Shown here in pieces: positions 23,289-32,388 of a DNA stretch of 47,674 bases (its first letter is position 1; every line of letters starts with the position of its first letter). Both the position numbers and the translations under genes were made by a program. The notes beneath the pieces were generated by a model. The model was given only the letters and a program-made list of their open reading frames with translations. It had not been told where the DNA came from and did no database searches. Source of the stretch: CAZAGT01 sp964484515 (GTDB lineage Bacteria > Desulfobacterota > DSM-4660 > Desulfatiglandales > HGW-15); assembly GCA_964484515.1 (NCBI GenBank), contig CAZAGT010000001.1:1-47674 (forward strand). The letters run 5' to 3'.

Positions 23289-24329
23289 CTATTTCTCGAA
23301 TACCCTCCTGATTTCAGCCCGATAGGGAGGTCGGAGGATGCCTTTTTCGGTAATAATCCCTGCCACGTACTTATTTGGAGTCACGTCAAAGGCCGGGTTG
23401 AGGGTCTTTACATCCTTGGGGCCGATGGCCGTTTTTCCAAAGTGGCTTATCTCTTGGGGGTTTCGTTGTTCCACCGGGATCCTATCGCCCGATGCGATAC
23501 TCGGATCGATGGTCGATAAGGGAGCCGCCACATAAAAGGGTATCTTGTTCTCCTTAGCAAGTACGGCGACCTGATACGTTCCGATCTTGTTGGCCACGTC
23601 CCCGTTGGCGGCAATCCTATCCGCACCGGTTATGACCATATCCACCTTCCCTTGACGCATTAAGGATCCGGCGGCGTTGTCGGTGATCACTGTTACGGGG
23701 ATCCCGTCTTCCATCAATTCAAAGGCCGTGAGGCGAAGACCCTGTAACCATGGTCTAGTCTCATCGGCAATGATGGTGACACCTTTGCCGGAACGGTGAG
23801 CGGCTCTGACCACACCCAGGGCCGTGCCATACCCTCCAGTGGCAAGGGCGCCGGCATTGCAGTGAGTCAGGATACTCGCCCCCCGGCGCACGAGCTTCTG
23901 CCCGTGCGCCCCTATTTTGCGGTTGATCTCGATATCTTCGGCAAGGACTTCTTCCGATTCCCGCCTCAAGGCGGTCCTGATCTCGGCCGGGTCACGGCCG
24001 GCCATCTTCTCGACCAGGCGAGTCATTCGGTCGACGGCCCACTTGAGGTTTACGGCGGTCGGTCGAGCTTGCGCCATCCGCTGGGCCATTTTCCTAAACC
24101 GGGAGCTGAAGGTTTGATAGGAAGCGGCCTGGATATTTTCCGCTCCAAGCGCCAGTCCCATGGCGGCCGCTACACCGATGGCCGGAGCCCCCCGGATGAC
24201 CATCTTTTCGATGGCCCTGACCACATCCATGTAACCACGGCAGGTGTACCACTCCAATCGGCGAGGTATCTTGCGCTGGTCTATCATGCGGATCTGTTTG
24301 CCGTGCCATTCAATAGTGGGAACCATCAT
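23289..24329 (-). CDS. mtnA: S-methyl-5-thioribose-1-phosphate isomerase
   Basis: 346 aa, related to eIF2B subunits. It isomerises methylthioribose-1-P to methylthioribulose-1-P in methionine salvage. Family blocks are M-V-I-R-G-A-P-A-I-G-V-A-A-A, L-T-H-C-N-A-G-A-L-A-T-G-G-Y-G-T-A-L-G-V containing the catalytic Cys, and V-I-T-G-A-D-R-I-A-A-N-G-D-V-A-N-K-I-G-T containing the catalytic Asp. It precedes speD on the same strand, which fits because spermidine synthesis releases methylthioadenosine, the precursor of its substrate. Confidence 0.93.
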   Translation of the reverse strand: MMVPTIEWHGKQIRMIDQRKIPRRLEWYTCRGYMDVVRAIEKMVIRGAPAIGVAAAMGLALGAENIQAASYQTFSSRFRKMAQRMAQARPTAVNLKWAVDRMTRLVEKMAGRDPAEIRTALRRESEEVLAEDIEINRKIGAHGQKLVRRGASILTHCNAGALATGGYGTALGVVRAAHRSGKGVTIIADETRPWLQGLRLTAFELMEDGIPVTVITDNAAGSLMRQGKVDMVITGADRIAANGDVANKIGTYQVAVLAKENKIPFYVAAPLSTIDPSIASGDRIPVEQRNPQEISHFGKTAIGPKDVKTLNPAFDVTPNKYVAGIITEKGILRPPYRAEIRRVFEK

Positions 24330-24406
24330 GCCTCTGGATTCTAAGACCTTGTTTTAATCGTTTTATGAAAAGGTCGTTTTCCGTTGGGATGTATCGTACT
24401 GAAAGG

Positions 24407-24462
24407 CTCATAGCTCAAAGGAAATGAGCTAGACCTGACTGCTATCAGCTTCGAGCTATGAG
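24407..24462. repeat. inverted repeat between mtnA and the second aminotransferase
   Basis: CTCATAGCTCAAAG (24407-24420) and CTTCGAGCTATGAG (24449-24462) match at 13 of 14 positions. The intervening DNA contains AGCTATCAGC-like units similar to 5962-5985. There is no T tract on either side strong enough to call a terminator. Confidence 0.6.
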
Positions 24463-24467
24463 CTCTC

Positions 24468-25541
24468 TTAGGTGATCCTTTCGCGCCACCCATAGGGATC
24501 TTCCTTTTCCGCGTACTGGATACCGACGATCTCATTGTATAAACGCTGCGAGAGCCTTCCCATCTCCCCCCCGGCTACAACGTAGTCTTCTCCCTTATAG
24601 GTCACCTGCCCGACGGGGGAGATCACGGCCGCCGTTCCGGTGCCGAATGCCTCTTGAAGGCTGCCGTCCTTGGCCGCCTCGATCAACTCGTCGATCGCTA
24701 GGGAACGCTCGGTCATTTTCAGTCCCCAATCCTTGACCATCCGAATGACCGAGTCCCGGGTGATGCCCGGGAGGATACTGCCATCGAGCGGAGCGGTGAT
24801 GACCTCGTCATTCAGCACGAAGAACATGTTCATGGTGCCTACTTCTTCGATGTACTTGCGGCGAGCGGCATCAAGCCAGAGTACCTGGGTAAACCCCTTC
24901 TGCTTAGCCTCTTCAGCAGCCAAGAGGCTGGCCGCATAATTGCCGGCGGTCTTGATCTCTCCGGTACCGCCAATCGCGGCCCGAACGTATTTGTCCTCAA
25001 CAAAGATCTTGACGGGGTTCAGCCCCTCCTTGTAATAGGCGCCCACCGGCCCAACGATAATGAAGAAGAGATAACCATGCGCGGGCCGGACACCGAGATG
25101 GGGCTCAGTCGCAAGCATCGTGGGCCTGATATAAAGGGACGTGCCCTGGCTTTTGGGCACCCAATCCTTATCCAAGAGGATGAGCTTCTTCGTTCCTTCC
25201 ATCGCCAGGTCGATATCGACTTCCGGCATACAGATCCGGCGTGCGGAGCTGTTGAACCTTTTGAAGTTCTCTCGCGGCCGAAAGAGGTAAATCCCCCCGT
25301 CTGCCCCGTGGTAGGCCTTGAGTCCCTCGAAGATCTCCTGTCCGTAATGGAGCGCCATGGCCGCGGGATTGATCGTGAGATCGTGGTAGGGCTCGATTCG
25401 GGCATTAAACCAGCCTTTTCCGGTTTCGTAATCCATTAGGAACATATGGTCGGAAAAGATATCGCCGAAGCCGAGGGTAGACTCGTCTTTGGGTTTGTCT
25501 TTTGAAAAACCGGGTCCGGCAGGTGTGACTTTGATCTCCAT
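24468..25541 (-). CDS. ilvE: branched-chain amino-acid aminotransferase, paralog 2
   Basis: 357 aa and closely similar over its whole length to the enzyme at 17898-18974 (same N-terminal M-E-I-K-V-T, same G-G-T-G-x-x-K-T-x-G-N-Y-A with the PLP lysine, same E-V-G-T-M-N-M-F-F and G-T-G-T-A-A-V-I-S-P-V-G). Differences are scattered, indicating an old duplication rather than an assembly duplicate. The two copies are on the same strand, 5.5 kb apart. One may serve biosynthesis and the other catabolism, but the sequence does not say which. Confidence 0.93.
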   Translation of the reverse strand: MEIKVTPAGPGFSKDKPKDESTLGFGDIFSDHMFLMDYETGKGWFNARIEPYHDLTINPAAMALHYGQEIFEGLKAYHGADGGIYLFRPRENFKRFNSSARRICMPEVDIDLAMEGTKKLILLDKDWVPKSQGTSLYIRPTMLATEPHLGVRPAHGYLFFIIVGPVGAYYKEGLNPVKIFVEDKYVRAAIGGTGEIKTAGNYAASLLAAEEAKQKGFTQVLWLDAARRKYIEEVGTMNMFFVLNDEVITAPLDGSILPGITRDSVIRMVKDWGLKMTERSLAIDELIEAAKDGSLQEAFGTGTAAVISPVGQVTYKGEDYVVAGGEMGRLSQRLYNEIVGIQYAEKEDPYGWRERIT

Positions 25542-25860
25542 CGATGTCTCCTAAAGATTTGTTCGTGGTGTGTTGGTTGTTGTCTGTTGCAGAAAAGCCC
25601 GAAATATTATGTGATGTTTCAATGCTGACGATGAACCGATCAGGGATGCCAACTTCCCGTCGGGGGGGAAGCGAGGGCATTTCTTCTACGATACCAGAAT
25701 ACTCGCAAAGTTCTGTCGATTAACATACCAGAATACCAATGACAACCGTTTTTGCCCGGGATTTCTTTGGCGGGCGTGCCCAGTGGGATCGTTTGTTGCG
25801 CTTCGCTATTATTTGGCGTAATATCTGCAGCGAATTCAAGGAGGATAGCCGAGGGGATGG
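25542..25860. other. intergenic region, no gene seen
   Basis: 319 bp between ilvE paralog 2 and a small membrane protein gene. It includes two nearby copies of ATACCAGAATAC (around 25690 and 25726) but no coding frame. The promoter of the aminotransferase gene is not obvious. Confidence 0.55.
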
Positions 25861-26037
25861 GTGACGACAATGACGATGGGAATAATCCTGCTCGTATTGA
25901 TTCTAGTCGGTTGGATGGCGATATCTTATTTGAAGAAGAAGGATGAAAAGCCCCCGACCGAGAGCTACGTCTGTGATGTATGTGGAGAAAGGGAGTGCAT
26001 TTGCCATAAGGAAAATCCAACCCATCGAGAAGATTGA
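25861..26037 (+). CDS. small membrane-anchored Cys-rich protein
   Basis: 58 aa from the GTG at 25861 (GAGGGG a few bases before), or 55 aa from the ATG at 25870. One hydrophobic helix (M-G-I-I-L-L-V-L-I-L-V-G-W-M-A-I) is followed by a basic K-K-K stop-transfer and a cytoplasmic tail with C-D-V-C-G-E-R-E-C-I-C-H, a compact metal-binding knuckle (C-x-x-C, then C-x-C-H). I recall similar short proteins as hypotheticals. A zinc-binding membrane adaptor is the simplest idea; no function is claimed. Confidence 0.65.
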   Translation: MTTMTMGIILLVLILVGWMAISYLKKKDEKPPTESYVCDVCGERECICHKENPTHRED

Positions 26038-26296
26038 CCTTGGAGAGGAGAGAGATTTTTGCCGATTGACCAAGGGAACCTGCAAAGAAGTCGGGATTCT
26101 CGTATGAAACTCCTTGAAATGAGGTCTATTCAACTTTAACAGGTGAACAGACATCAAAGAATTTCAAAATGTCAAATTCGAGTACTAGTCCATGAAGTTT
26201 CCGGGTTGATCAAACTGGTCGGCACGCGGCAAGTGGCGGTGCTGACCACTGACTTCCGGCTTCTGATTGTGGTCCCCAAGAGGAGATCGCGCAATC

Positions 26297-27193
26297 ATGA
26301 GTTCTGCTTTTGAAGACGAGGGCATGCACTACGAAGGGAACTGCATCAGGCCCCCCAGTGAGGCCAATAGCATCCTGCTGCAAGTCACCCTGGGTTGCTC
26401 GCACAATAAGTGCTCGTTTTGCGGCACCTACAAGGATAAACGCTTCACCATCAAGGATGACGAGATCATCTTGAGTGACATTCGGTTTGCATCCAAGGTC
26501 ATGAAAAGGCAGGACCGTCTTTTTCTCATGGACGGTGATGCCCTCATTATTCCCCAGAAGCGCCTTATGTGGATCCTGGAGCAGATCCGGGAAAACCTCC
26601 CCTGGGTGAAACGGGTCGGGGCGTATGCCAACGCCAAGAGCATCAAGATGAAATCCCCGGTGGAACTCACCGAATTGAGGGCAAACCGACTCGGGATCCT
26701 CTATCTCGGCGTGGAGAGCGGCGATGAGGAAACCCTCCGGAAGGTATGCAAAGGGACCACGGCCGAGAATCTCGTCAACATGGGTAGAAAGGTCAGGGAG
26801 GCTGGGATCAAGTTGTCCGTGACGGTCTTGCTAGGGATTGCGGGGGTCGAAAGGTCTCTCGAACACGCGCGGGCCACCGGTCGGCTTTTGAGCGCCATGG
26901 ATCCCAACTACGTCGGGGCGCTAACCGTCATGGTGATTCCGGGGACCCCCCTTTATGAGGCGTATCGCAAAGGGGATTATCAACTGCCGGACGAGAAGGG
27001 ACTTCTCGTGGAACTGCGGGAAATGATAAGCTATACGGATCTGACCAGGGGCCTCTTCTTCTCAAACCACGCCTCCAACTACCTGCCTGTCAAGGCCCGC
27101 CTGCCCAACGGCAAACAGGAGGCCCTGAATCTGATCGACTCCGCGTTACGGGGGGAGGTGGGACTAAAACCAGAGTGGCTCCGAGCCCTCTAG
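26297..27193 (+). CDS. radical SAM protein (B12-independent, YgiQ/HemN-like barrel)
   Basis: 298 aa. The cluster motif is unusual in spacing: V-T-L-G-C-S-H-N-K-C-S-F-C-G, that is C-x4-C-x2-C instead of C-x3-C-x2-C. Following G-T-Y-K-D-K-R-F come F-L-M-D-G-D-A-L (the GGE-like strand), Y-L-G-V-E-S-G-D-E-E-T-L (beta strand with the Glu for SAM) and V-L-L-G-I-A-G. The protein has no B12-binding or SPASM domain. I recognise the family as widespread radical SAM proteins of unassigned reaction. ATG 26297 is taken because AGAGGAG precedes it by 13 bp; the spacing is long. Confidence 0.82.
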   Translation: MSSAFEDEGMHYEGNCIRPPSEANSILLQVTLGCSHNKCSFCGTYKDKRFTIKDDEIILSDIRFASKVMKRQDRLFLMDGDALIIPQKRLMWILEQIRENLPWVKRVGAYANAKSIKMKSPVELTELRANRLGILYLGVESGDEETLRKVCKGTTAENLVNMGRKVREAGIKLSVTVLLGIAGVERSLEHARATGRLLSAMDPNYVGALTVMVIPGTPLYEAYRKGDYQLPDEKGLLVELREMISYTDLTRGLFFSNHASNYLPVKARLPNGKQEALNLIDSALRGEVGLKPEWLRAL

Positions 27194-27197
27194 CGAG

Positions 27198-27315
27198 CTG
27201 TCAAAAAGCGTCCATCTGTGGCGTTGCCCGCGTCCCTCGTCGCTGCGACGTACTTCGTATGTACGCCTCACTCCTCGGGAGCACGGGCGCCTAGCATCTG
27301 GAGACTTTTTGACAG
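27198..27315. repeat. 118-bp MITE-like element with inverted termini
   Basis: The ends CTGTCAAAAAG (27198-27208) and CTTTTTGACAG (27305-27315) are perfect inverted repeats and continue imperfectly inward (CGTCCATCTG against GTCTCCAGATG). The core holds a palindrome around GACGTACTTCGTATGTACGCC. There is no transposase. The same core recurs at 17857-17894. It lies directly after the stop of the radical SAM gene. Confidence 0.7.
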
Positions 27316-27327
27316 TCCGCAGGGTCC

Positions 27328-27346
27328 GGCCTTGAAAGGGCCTTTT
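27328..27346 (+). terminator. weak intrinsic terminator after the radical SAM gene
   Basis: GGCCTT, loop GA, AAGGGCC (one G bulged) followed by TTTT. It lies 135 bp after the stop. The remainder of 27194-27499 holds a short AAGGTAG-type repeat (27408-27425) and no gene. Confidence 0.45.
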
Positions 27347-27499
27347 CCAGATGAGCGGCGTCCTCCGCGCGTTTCCGCCTGCGACGTACGCAAAAGGGCA
27401 AATGTAAAAGGTAGAAGGTAGAAGGCAAAACAGAAAAGAAGAAGAAAGTACCTGAAGTCTTTTGTTTTTGCCTCCAACCTCGAACCTCACTCCTTAGTT

Positions 27500-28462
27500 C
27501 TATTCGAAGATTGCCTCCACAAAATCAGACGCATCAAAAGGGCAGAGGTCCTCCATCCCCTCCCCGATTCCGATGTAGCGGATCGGGATACGCAACTGAT
27601 GGGAAACCCCCACGACGATCCCGCCCTTGGCGGTTCCGTCCATCTTTGTCAGGATGATACCCGTAATTCCCAAGGCCTTATTGAACATCTCCGCCTGGGC
27701 GATGGCATTCTGACCCGTGGTCGCATCGAGGACCAGCCAAACCTCGTGGGGCGCGCCATTCAGTTTTCGCCCGGCGACCCGCTGCAGTTTTTCGAGTTCG
27801 TCCATCAGATTGACCTTGGTGTGCAGACGGCCGGCGGTATCAATAAGAACCACGTCGATTTTCCGTGCCGACGAAGCGCCCAGGGCATCGAAGACAACGG
27901 CGGATGGATCGGATCCCTGCTTCTGCTTGATGACTTCAGCACCGACCCGCTCGCCCCAAATCGTGAGCTGCTCGATGGCAGCCGCCCTAAAGGTATCGGC
28001 GGCGACCAGCATCACACTTTTGCCTTGCTCCTTGAAAAGACGAGCCGCCTTGGCGATGGTCGTCGTTTTCCCAACCCCGTTCACGCCGATGACCATGATC
28101 ACCAGCGGCTCACCGGGTCCCGGGGTCCCGGGCCCAGAGTCAGGTGCGGTCAAGAAGGCCTGGATATGATCCTTGAGGGCGCCCTTGAGTTTTTCGGGAT
28201 CGTCGAGCTTTTTGCGGGCGACGCCATTTTGAACGAGGTCAAGGAGTTCCTGGGTCGTGGCCACGCCCAGATCGGAGGTGAAGAGGATCTCCTCGAGGTC
28301 CTCTAGGAGGTCTTGGTCGATTTCTTTTTTGCCAAGTACCAGCCTGTCGAGGCGATCCGTCAGGCCTGATCGTGTCTTTGAGAGCCTCTGTCGCAGGCGC
28401 TTGACAATCCCGGGTTTTGTTTGCTCGTCGGAGGTGGCCCTTTTCCCGAATAGCTTGATCAT
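27500..28462 (-). CDS. ftsY: signal recognition particle receptor FtsY
   Basis: 320 aa GTPase that docks SRP-ribosome complexes at the membrane. The NG domain is complete: G-V-N-G-V-G-K-T-T-T-I-A-K-A-A (G1), V-A-A-D-T-F-R-A-A-A-I-E-Q-L (G2), D-T-A-G-R-L-H-T-K (G3), T-K-M-D-G-T-A-K-G-G (G4) and P-I-R-Y-I-G-I-G-E-G near the end. The N-terminal A domain is very short (about 15 residues before the N domain), as in many non-enteric bacteria. GGGAGG lies 5 bp before the ATG. It is downstream of smc on the same strand (135 bp), a common pairing in deltaproteobacteria and Firmicutes. Confidence 0.96.
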   Translation of the reverse strand: MIKLFGKRATSDEQTKPGIVKRLRQRLSKTRSGLTDRLDRLVLGKKEIDQDLLEDLEEILFTSDLGVATTQELLDLVQNGVARKKLDDPEKLKGALKDHIQAFLTAPDSGPGTPGPGEPLVIMVIGVNGVGKTTTIAKAARLFKEQGKSVMLVAADTFRAAAIEQLTIWGERVGAEVIKQKQGSDPSAVVFDALGASSARKIDVVLIDTAGRLHTKVNLMDELEKLQRVAGRKLNGAPHEVWLVLDATTGQNAIAQAEMFNKALGITGIILTKMDGTAKGGIVVGVSHQLRIPIRYIGIGEGMEDLCPFDASDFVEAIFE

Positions 28463-28597
28463 ATACCCTCCCGCGTCATTGCGGGGGCATGATTACCAGG
28501 CTTCCGTTGAAAGGTCAAACAGGAAGGAGGAGGGCCTCCTGTAGTGGAGAAGGGGCGGCAAACGGAGGCTGCGCCCGCAATGGAATGGAGGCGGCGA

Positions 28598-31500
28598 TTA
28601 GTTCCTTTCGAAACCCTGGAGGTCTACGGAAACGATCTTTGAAACCCCGGCCTTTTCCATGGTGACGCCGTAGAGCCGATCCACGATCTCCATGGATCGA
28701 CGGTTATGGGTCACAAGGATGATCTGGGAATGCTTCTTGATCTCATGGAGGAGATCATTGAAGCGATTGATGTTGGCCTCATCAAGAGGGGCGTCGACTT
28801 CGTCGAGCAGGCAGAATGGGCTCGGTTTTATCAGATAAATAGAGAACAAGAAGGCCATGGCTACCAGGGCTTTCTCGCCGCCGGACAGCAAACCCATATG
28901 GCTAAGCTTTTTCCCCGGTGGGCGCACTTCGACGAGGACCCCGCTTTCCAGCGGTTTGTCTTCGTCGAGCAGTCTAAGGCCGGCCGTTCCGCCGTCAAAA
29001 AGGATCGGAAAGACGATTTTGAGTTTGGCGTCGACCTCCTTTAATGTCTTTAGGAAGTTGTCGCGCGACGTCTTATTGATCTTCCGGATGGCCTGATTGA
29101 GGGAGTCGATCGAACGAAGCAGGTCTTCACGTTGTCCCGACATGAAGGTGTGTCTCTCTTTCAAGGCTTCATACTCTTGAATGGCTGTCAGGTTGACCTC
29201 CCCCATCTTCTCTTTGATGGCCTTTTGCTGTTCAAGCCGATCTTTCACCTCAGCCGGCGATACATCTTCTTCCAGGTACTCGCCGCAAATCTCGGCCAAA
29301 TCCAAGTCAAATTTGTCCTTGACCATCACAACCAGGTTTTCAAGTTTGAACCTGATCTCGGATTGCTCCATCCGTGCCCGGGTTATCTTCTCGCGGACCA
29401 GCTCCAGCTCCGTCCGTTTAGATTGAGCCTTGTCTTCCTCTTCTCGAATTCGGTGTCTCTGCCCGGCTCGATCCTGCTCGGCCGTATCGAGGATTCTCTG
29501 AGCCTCGTCCAGTGCGGCCCGGAGTCCCTCTAACTCTTCTTTCAAGGCGCCCTCTTTGAGGCGGCAGGTCTCGTAGTGCTCGCGCGACAGCGATATATCC
29601 TCTTCTATCTTCTTCAGCCTTTCTTGGCCCTCAAAGCTGAAGTCATCGACCCTTTGCATCTCACGTTGGAGACCTCGCTCTTCCTCTTTGGCGAGGTTGT
29701 AGTCCATTTTGAGCCTGTTCAGTTCATTTCGAAATTGTTCGAATTCTTCCTCGCTCTCCTTCAACTCGATCTCTTTCTGACGCAGGTAGGCTTCTTCTTC
29801 CTTTCTCTTGGTCTGGCATGCCACAAGCTCGGATTCTATTCTTTGCAGGGCCTCGGCGTGCTTCTGCTGCTCCTGGCCTTTGCGTTCGAGGTCGTTGGCG
29901 ATCCGGTCGTTCAGCTTTTGCAGCTGATCCAGTTCGTGACTGAGCTGGAAGACGGTCTTGTCGACTTCGTTCAACTTCTCTCGGCAGTCGAGTCTTTCGT
30001 CCGTCAAACGTTGCAGCGAGGACTCTTTGGCTTCGATTTGACCGACTATCTCCTGGAGATCCGCCGCAATGCGCTCCGCCCGTTTCTGCTTCCGAGACAC
30101 CTGTTCCTCAAGCTCCCTAATCTCCCGTTTTCTTGCGAGCAGGCCAGAGGAACTCGGCGTCGGTTTGCCGCCGCTCATGATTCCCCGGCTGTCCACCATA
30201 TCCCCATCCGGCGTGACCAGGCATTGAGACCGTCCATTGGCTTCCCAGATGGATATGGCTTGATCAAGGCTTTCCACGAGAGTCGCATCGCCCAGGAGCG
30301 CATTTAGTAAGTGTCTATAGGCGTCTTTCACCGAGATTAGATCGCGCAGGAGGGGCAGTCCGTCGGCCCGCTTTGAAACGCCGTTTGTCCCATTGAGATC
30401 TTTCAGGGGTATAAAGCTGCACCGGCCCTTGGTACGTACCTTCAAATAATCGATCGCTTCCTTCCCGTCCGTTTGCCGTTCAACAATGATGTATTGGAGC
30501 TTCTCCCCAAGAACGGCCTCGAAGGCCTGCTCGAACCGGCGTTCAACCTGAATCATGTCGGCAACCAGCCCCAAGATACGGCCCTTACGGCGGGGCTCCA
30601 AATCGTCGGCTCGCATGATCGTACGCACGCCGACCTTGTAGCCTTCGTAATTCTCCGTAAGGGTCCGCAGGCTGGTCAAAAGAGACTGATCTTTGTGGAG
30701 TTCGCTTTCAACGGATCTCTGGTCGGACTCAAGATCTCGCCTTTTCTGACCGAGCTCTTCAAACGCGAGCTTTGCTCTCTTGATATCCTCGTCAATCTCG
30801 CTGAGCTTGTACGTTAGGGCTTCCCTCGTGCGGCTCTTTCTCTCCGATGCCTTGGTGAGCTTATCCATCTTTTCGCGAACGACGGCCTTCTCTTGCTCAA
30901 GCCGAGAGGTGCTGTCCGTGATTTCTCCAATACGCCGGCTCAGGTAGCCTGATTCTTGACTAAGGCTTATTTCGTGAGACATCCCCGATTGGGACTGGGT
31001 CCTGGCTTCTTCGTAGGCCTCTTTGAATTGTCTCAGCATCTCGCCTCGGCTGCGGGCGCGCTTCTCAGTGAGGGCGATTTCATCTTCCAGCTCGGCGGAG
31101 CCCAGTTTCACCTTCTCGATCTTCTGACTGAGGATGGCCTTTTCTTCCTGCAGTTCCCCCTGGCGGCGGCGGAGATCATCCTTTTCCACACCAAGGCGCG
31201 TCTCTATTTCCCGTTGCATGCGCTTCTCGCCAGCTATCGTCTCCAGATGGGTCTCCTTCTTGCTGACCTTTTCCTGAGAACGCAAATGGGCTGATCTCAG
31301 GCCGGAGATTTCATCATCCTTCTCCGCAAGCTCCAAATTCATGGTCTCTATCCTGGCCTGGAGCGAAGCAAGCTCTGTACTCTGCCGAACTTCCTCTTGG
31401 AGGAGGTCATCGGCGGCCTTTGATCTGTTGGTGGAGTCTGCCTTTAATTCCTGATAGAGATGGGCATTCAGGATCAATTCGAGCCGCTGGATCTCCTTGC

Positions 31501-32164
31501 TGATCGTCTTGAAACGACGGGCCTTGGATGCCTGTCTCTTGAGGGCTCTCATCTGTCGCTGGATTTCGCCCATGATGTCTTCAACCCGCTCAAGGTTTCT
31601 GCGGGTGAGTTCGAGTTTACGGCGCGACTCCTCCATCTTCTTCTTATACTTCGTGATTCCGGCCGCCTCCTCGATCATGGTCCGGGTCTCTTCGGGCCGT
31701 TGCTCCACGATTGAGCTGATTCGACCCTGCCCGATGATGGAGTAGGGTCTACTTCCCAGACCGGTATCCATGAAGATTTCTTGAATATCCTTCAATCGGC
31801 AGGGGACGTTGTTGAGCAGGTATTCGCTCTCGCCGGAACGGTATAGTCTTCTGGTTACGCTAATCTCATGAGAATCCATGAAATCAGCCGGCAACAGTCC
31901 GTTTCCGTTTTCAAGGACGATGGAGACCTCCGCCATACCCAGGGGCTTGGCCTCACCAGCGCCATTGAAGATCACGTCTTCCATCTGGCGGCCTCTGAGT
32001 TGTTTGGCGCTTTGCTCTCCCATGGCCCATCGGATGGCATCTACAATATTACTCTTGCCACATCCATTCGGTCCCACAATGCCGCTGATTCCGGTGGGAA
32101 AAGTAATCGCGAGTTTGTCCATGAAGGACTTGAAACCGATCATGGAAATTTTCTTGATTTTCAT
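28598..32164 (-). CDS. smc: chromosome segregation protein SMC
   Basis: 1188 aa, full-length condensin ATPase. The Walker A G-P-N-G-C-G-K-S-N is at about residues 32-40, with R-W-A-M-G-E-Q-S-A-K after it. Two long coiled coils (about 170-500 and 670-1000) flank a hinge (about 520-650, Y-E-G-Y-K-V-G-V-R-T near its start, G-I-M-S-G-G near its end). The C-terminal head has L-S-G-G-E-K-A-L-V-A-M-A and the Walker B/D-loop C-L-L-D-E-V-D-A-P-L-D-E-A. It organises and compacts the nucleoid. Its start is separated from the divergent LysM gene by 224 bp. Confidence 0.96.
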   Translation of the reverse strand: MKIKKISMIGFKSFMDKLAITFPTGISGIVGPNGCGKSNIVDAIRWAMGEQSAKQLRGRQMEDVIFNGAGEAKPLGMAEVSIVLENGNGLLPADFMDSHEISVTRRLYRSGESEYLLNNVPCRLKDIQEIFMDTGLGSRPYSIIGQGRISSIVEQRPEETRTMIEEAAGITKYKKKMEESRRKLELTRRNLERVEDIMGEIQRQMRALKRQASKARRFKTISKEIQRLELILNAHLYQELKADSTNRSKAADDLLQEEVRQSTELASLQARIETMNLELAEKDDEISGLRSAHLRSQEKVSKKETHLETIAGEKRMQREIETRLGVEKDDLRRRQGELQEEKAILSQKIEKVKLGSAELEDEIALTEKRARSRGEMLRQFKEAYEEARTQSQSGMSHEISLSQESGYLSRRIGEITDSTSRLEQEKAVVREKMDKLTKASERKSRTREALTYKLSEIDEDIKRAKLAFEELGQKRRDLESDQRSVESELHKDQSLLTSLRTLTENYEGYKVGVRTIMRADDLEPRRKGRILGLVADMIQVERRFEQAFEAVLGEKLQYIIVERQTDGKEAIDYLKVRTKGRCSFIPLKDLNGTNGVSKRADGLPLLRDLISVKDAYRHLLNALLGDATLVESLDQAISIWEANGRSQCLVTPDGDMVDSRGIMSGGKPTPSSSGLLARKREIRELEEQVSRKQKRAERIAADLQEIVGQIEAKESSLQRLTDERLDCREKLNEVDKTVFQLSHELDQLQKLNDRIANDLERKGQEQQKHAEALQRIESELVACQTKRKEEEAYLRQKEIELKESEEEFEQFRNELNRLKMDYNLAKEEERGLQREMQRVDDFSFEGQERLKKIEEDISLSREHYETCRLKEGALKEELEGLRAALDEAQRILDTAEQDRAGQRHRIREEEDKAQSKRTELELVREKITRARMEQSEIRFKLENLVVMVKDKFDLDLAEICGEYLEEDVSPAEVKDRLEQQKAIKEKMGEVNLTAIQEYEALKERHTFMSGQREDLLRSIDSLNQAIRKINKTSRDNFLKTLKEVDAKLKIVFPILFDGGTAGLRLLDEDKPLESGVLVEVRPPGKKLSHMGLLSGGEKALVAMAFLFSIYLIKPSPFCLLDEVDAPLDEANINRFNDLLHEIKKHSQIILVTHNRRSMEIVDRLYGVTMEKAGVSKIVSVDLQGFERN

Positions 32165-32316
32165 AAAAGCCTCCCCTGCCAGACAGGATGCAAAGAGCAG
32201 GTGCCTTTATCTTTAGCAGTTTCCCAAAAAATTGTAAAGAATAAATACTACATGATGTATATGGATGGGTCTGGGTATCAATATGTAGTGCCTTAGGACC
32301 AATCAACCGAAAAACA

Positions 32317-32346
32317 TTGACAAAACAGAGCCTAAGTATCTAAAAT
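32317..32346 (+). promoter_or_regulatory. sigma-70-type promoter candidate for the LysM gene
   Basis: TTGACA (32317-32322), an 18-bp spacer and TAAAAT (32341-32346). This lies about 43 bp before the preferred ATG at 32389, in the divergent space next to smc. Confidence 0.5.
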
Positions 32347-32388
32347 AATATGAATTTTCCTAAAGTCCGGGAGCCTCTGGAAACCCCT

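Noticed and set aside
28528..28540. Palindrome AGGAGGGCCTCCT between ftsY and smc
   Set aside because: Too short and without a T tract to call a terminator or operator; its likeness to the M23 gene's ribosome site is probably chance.
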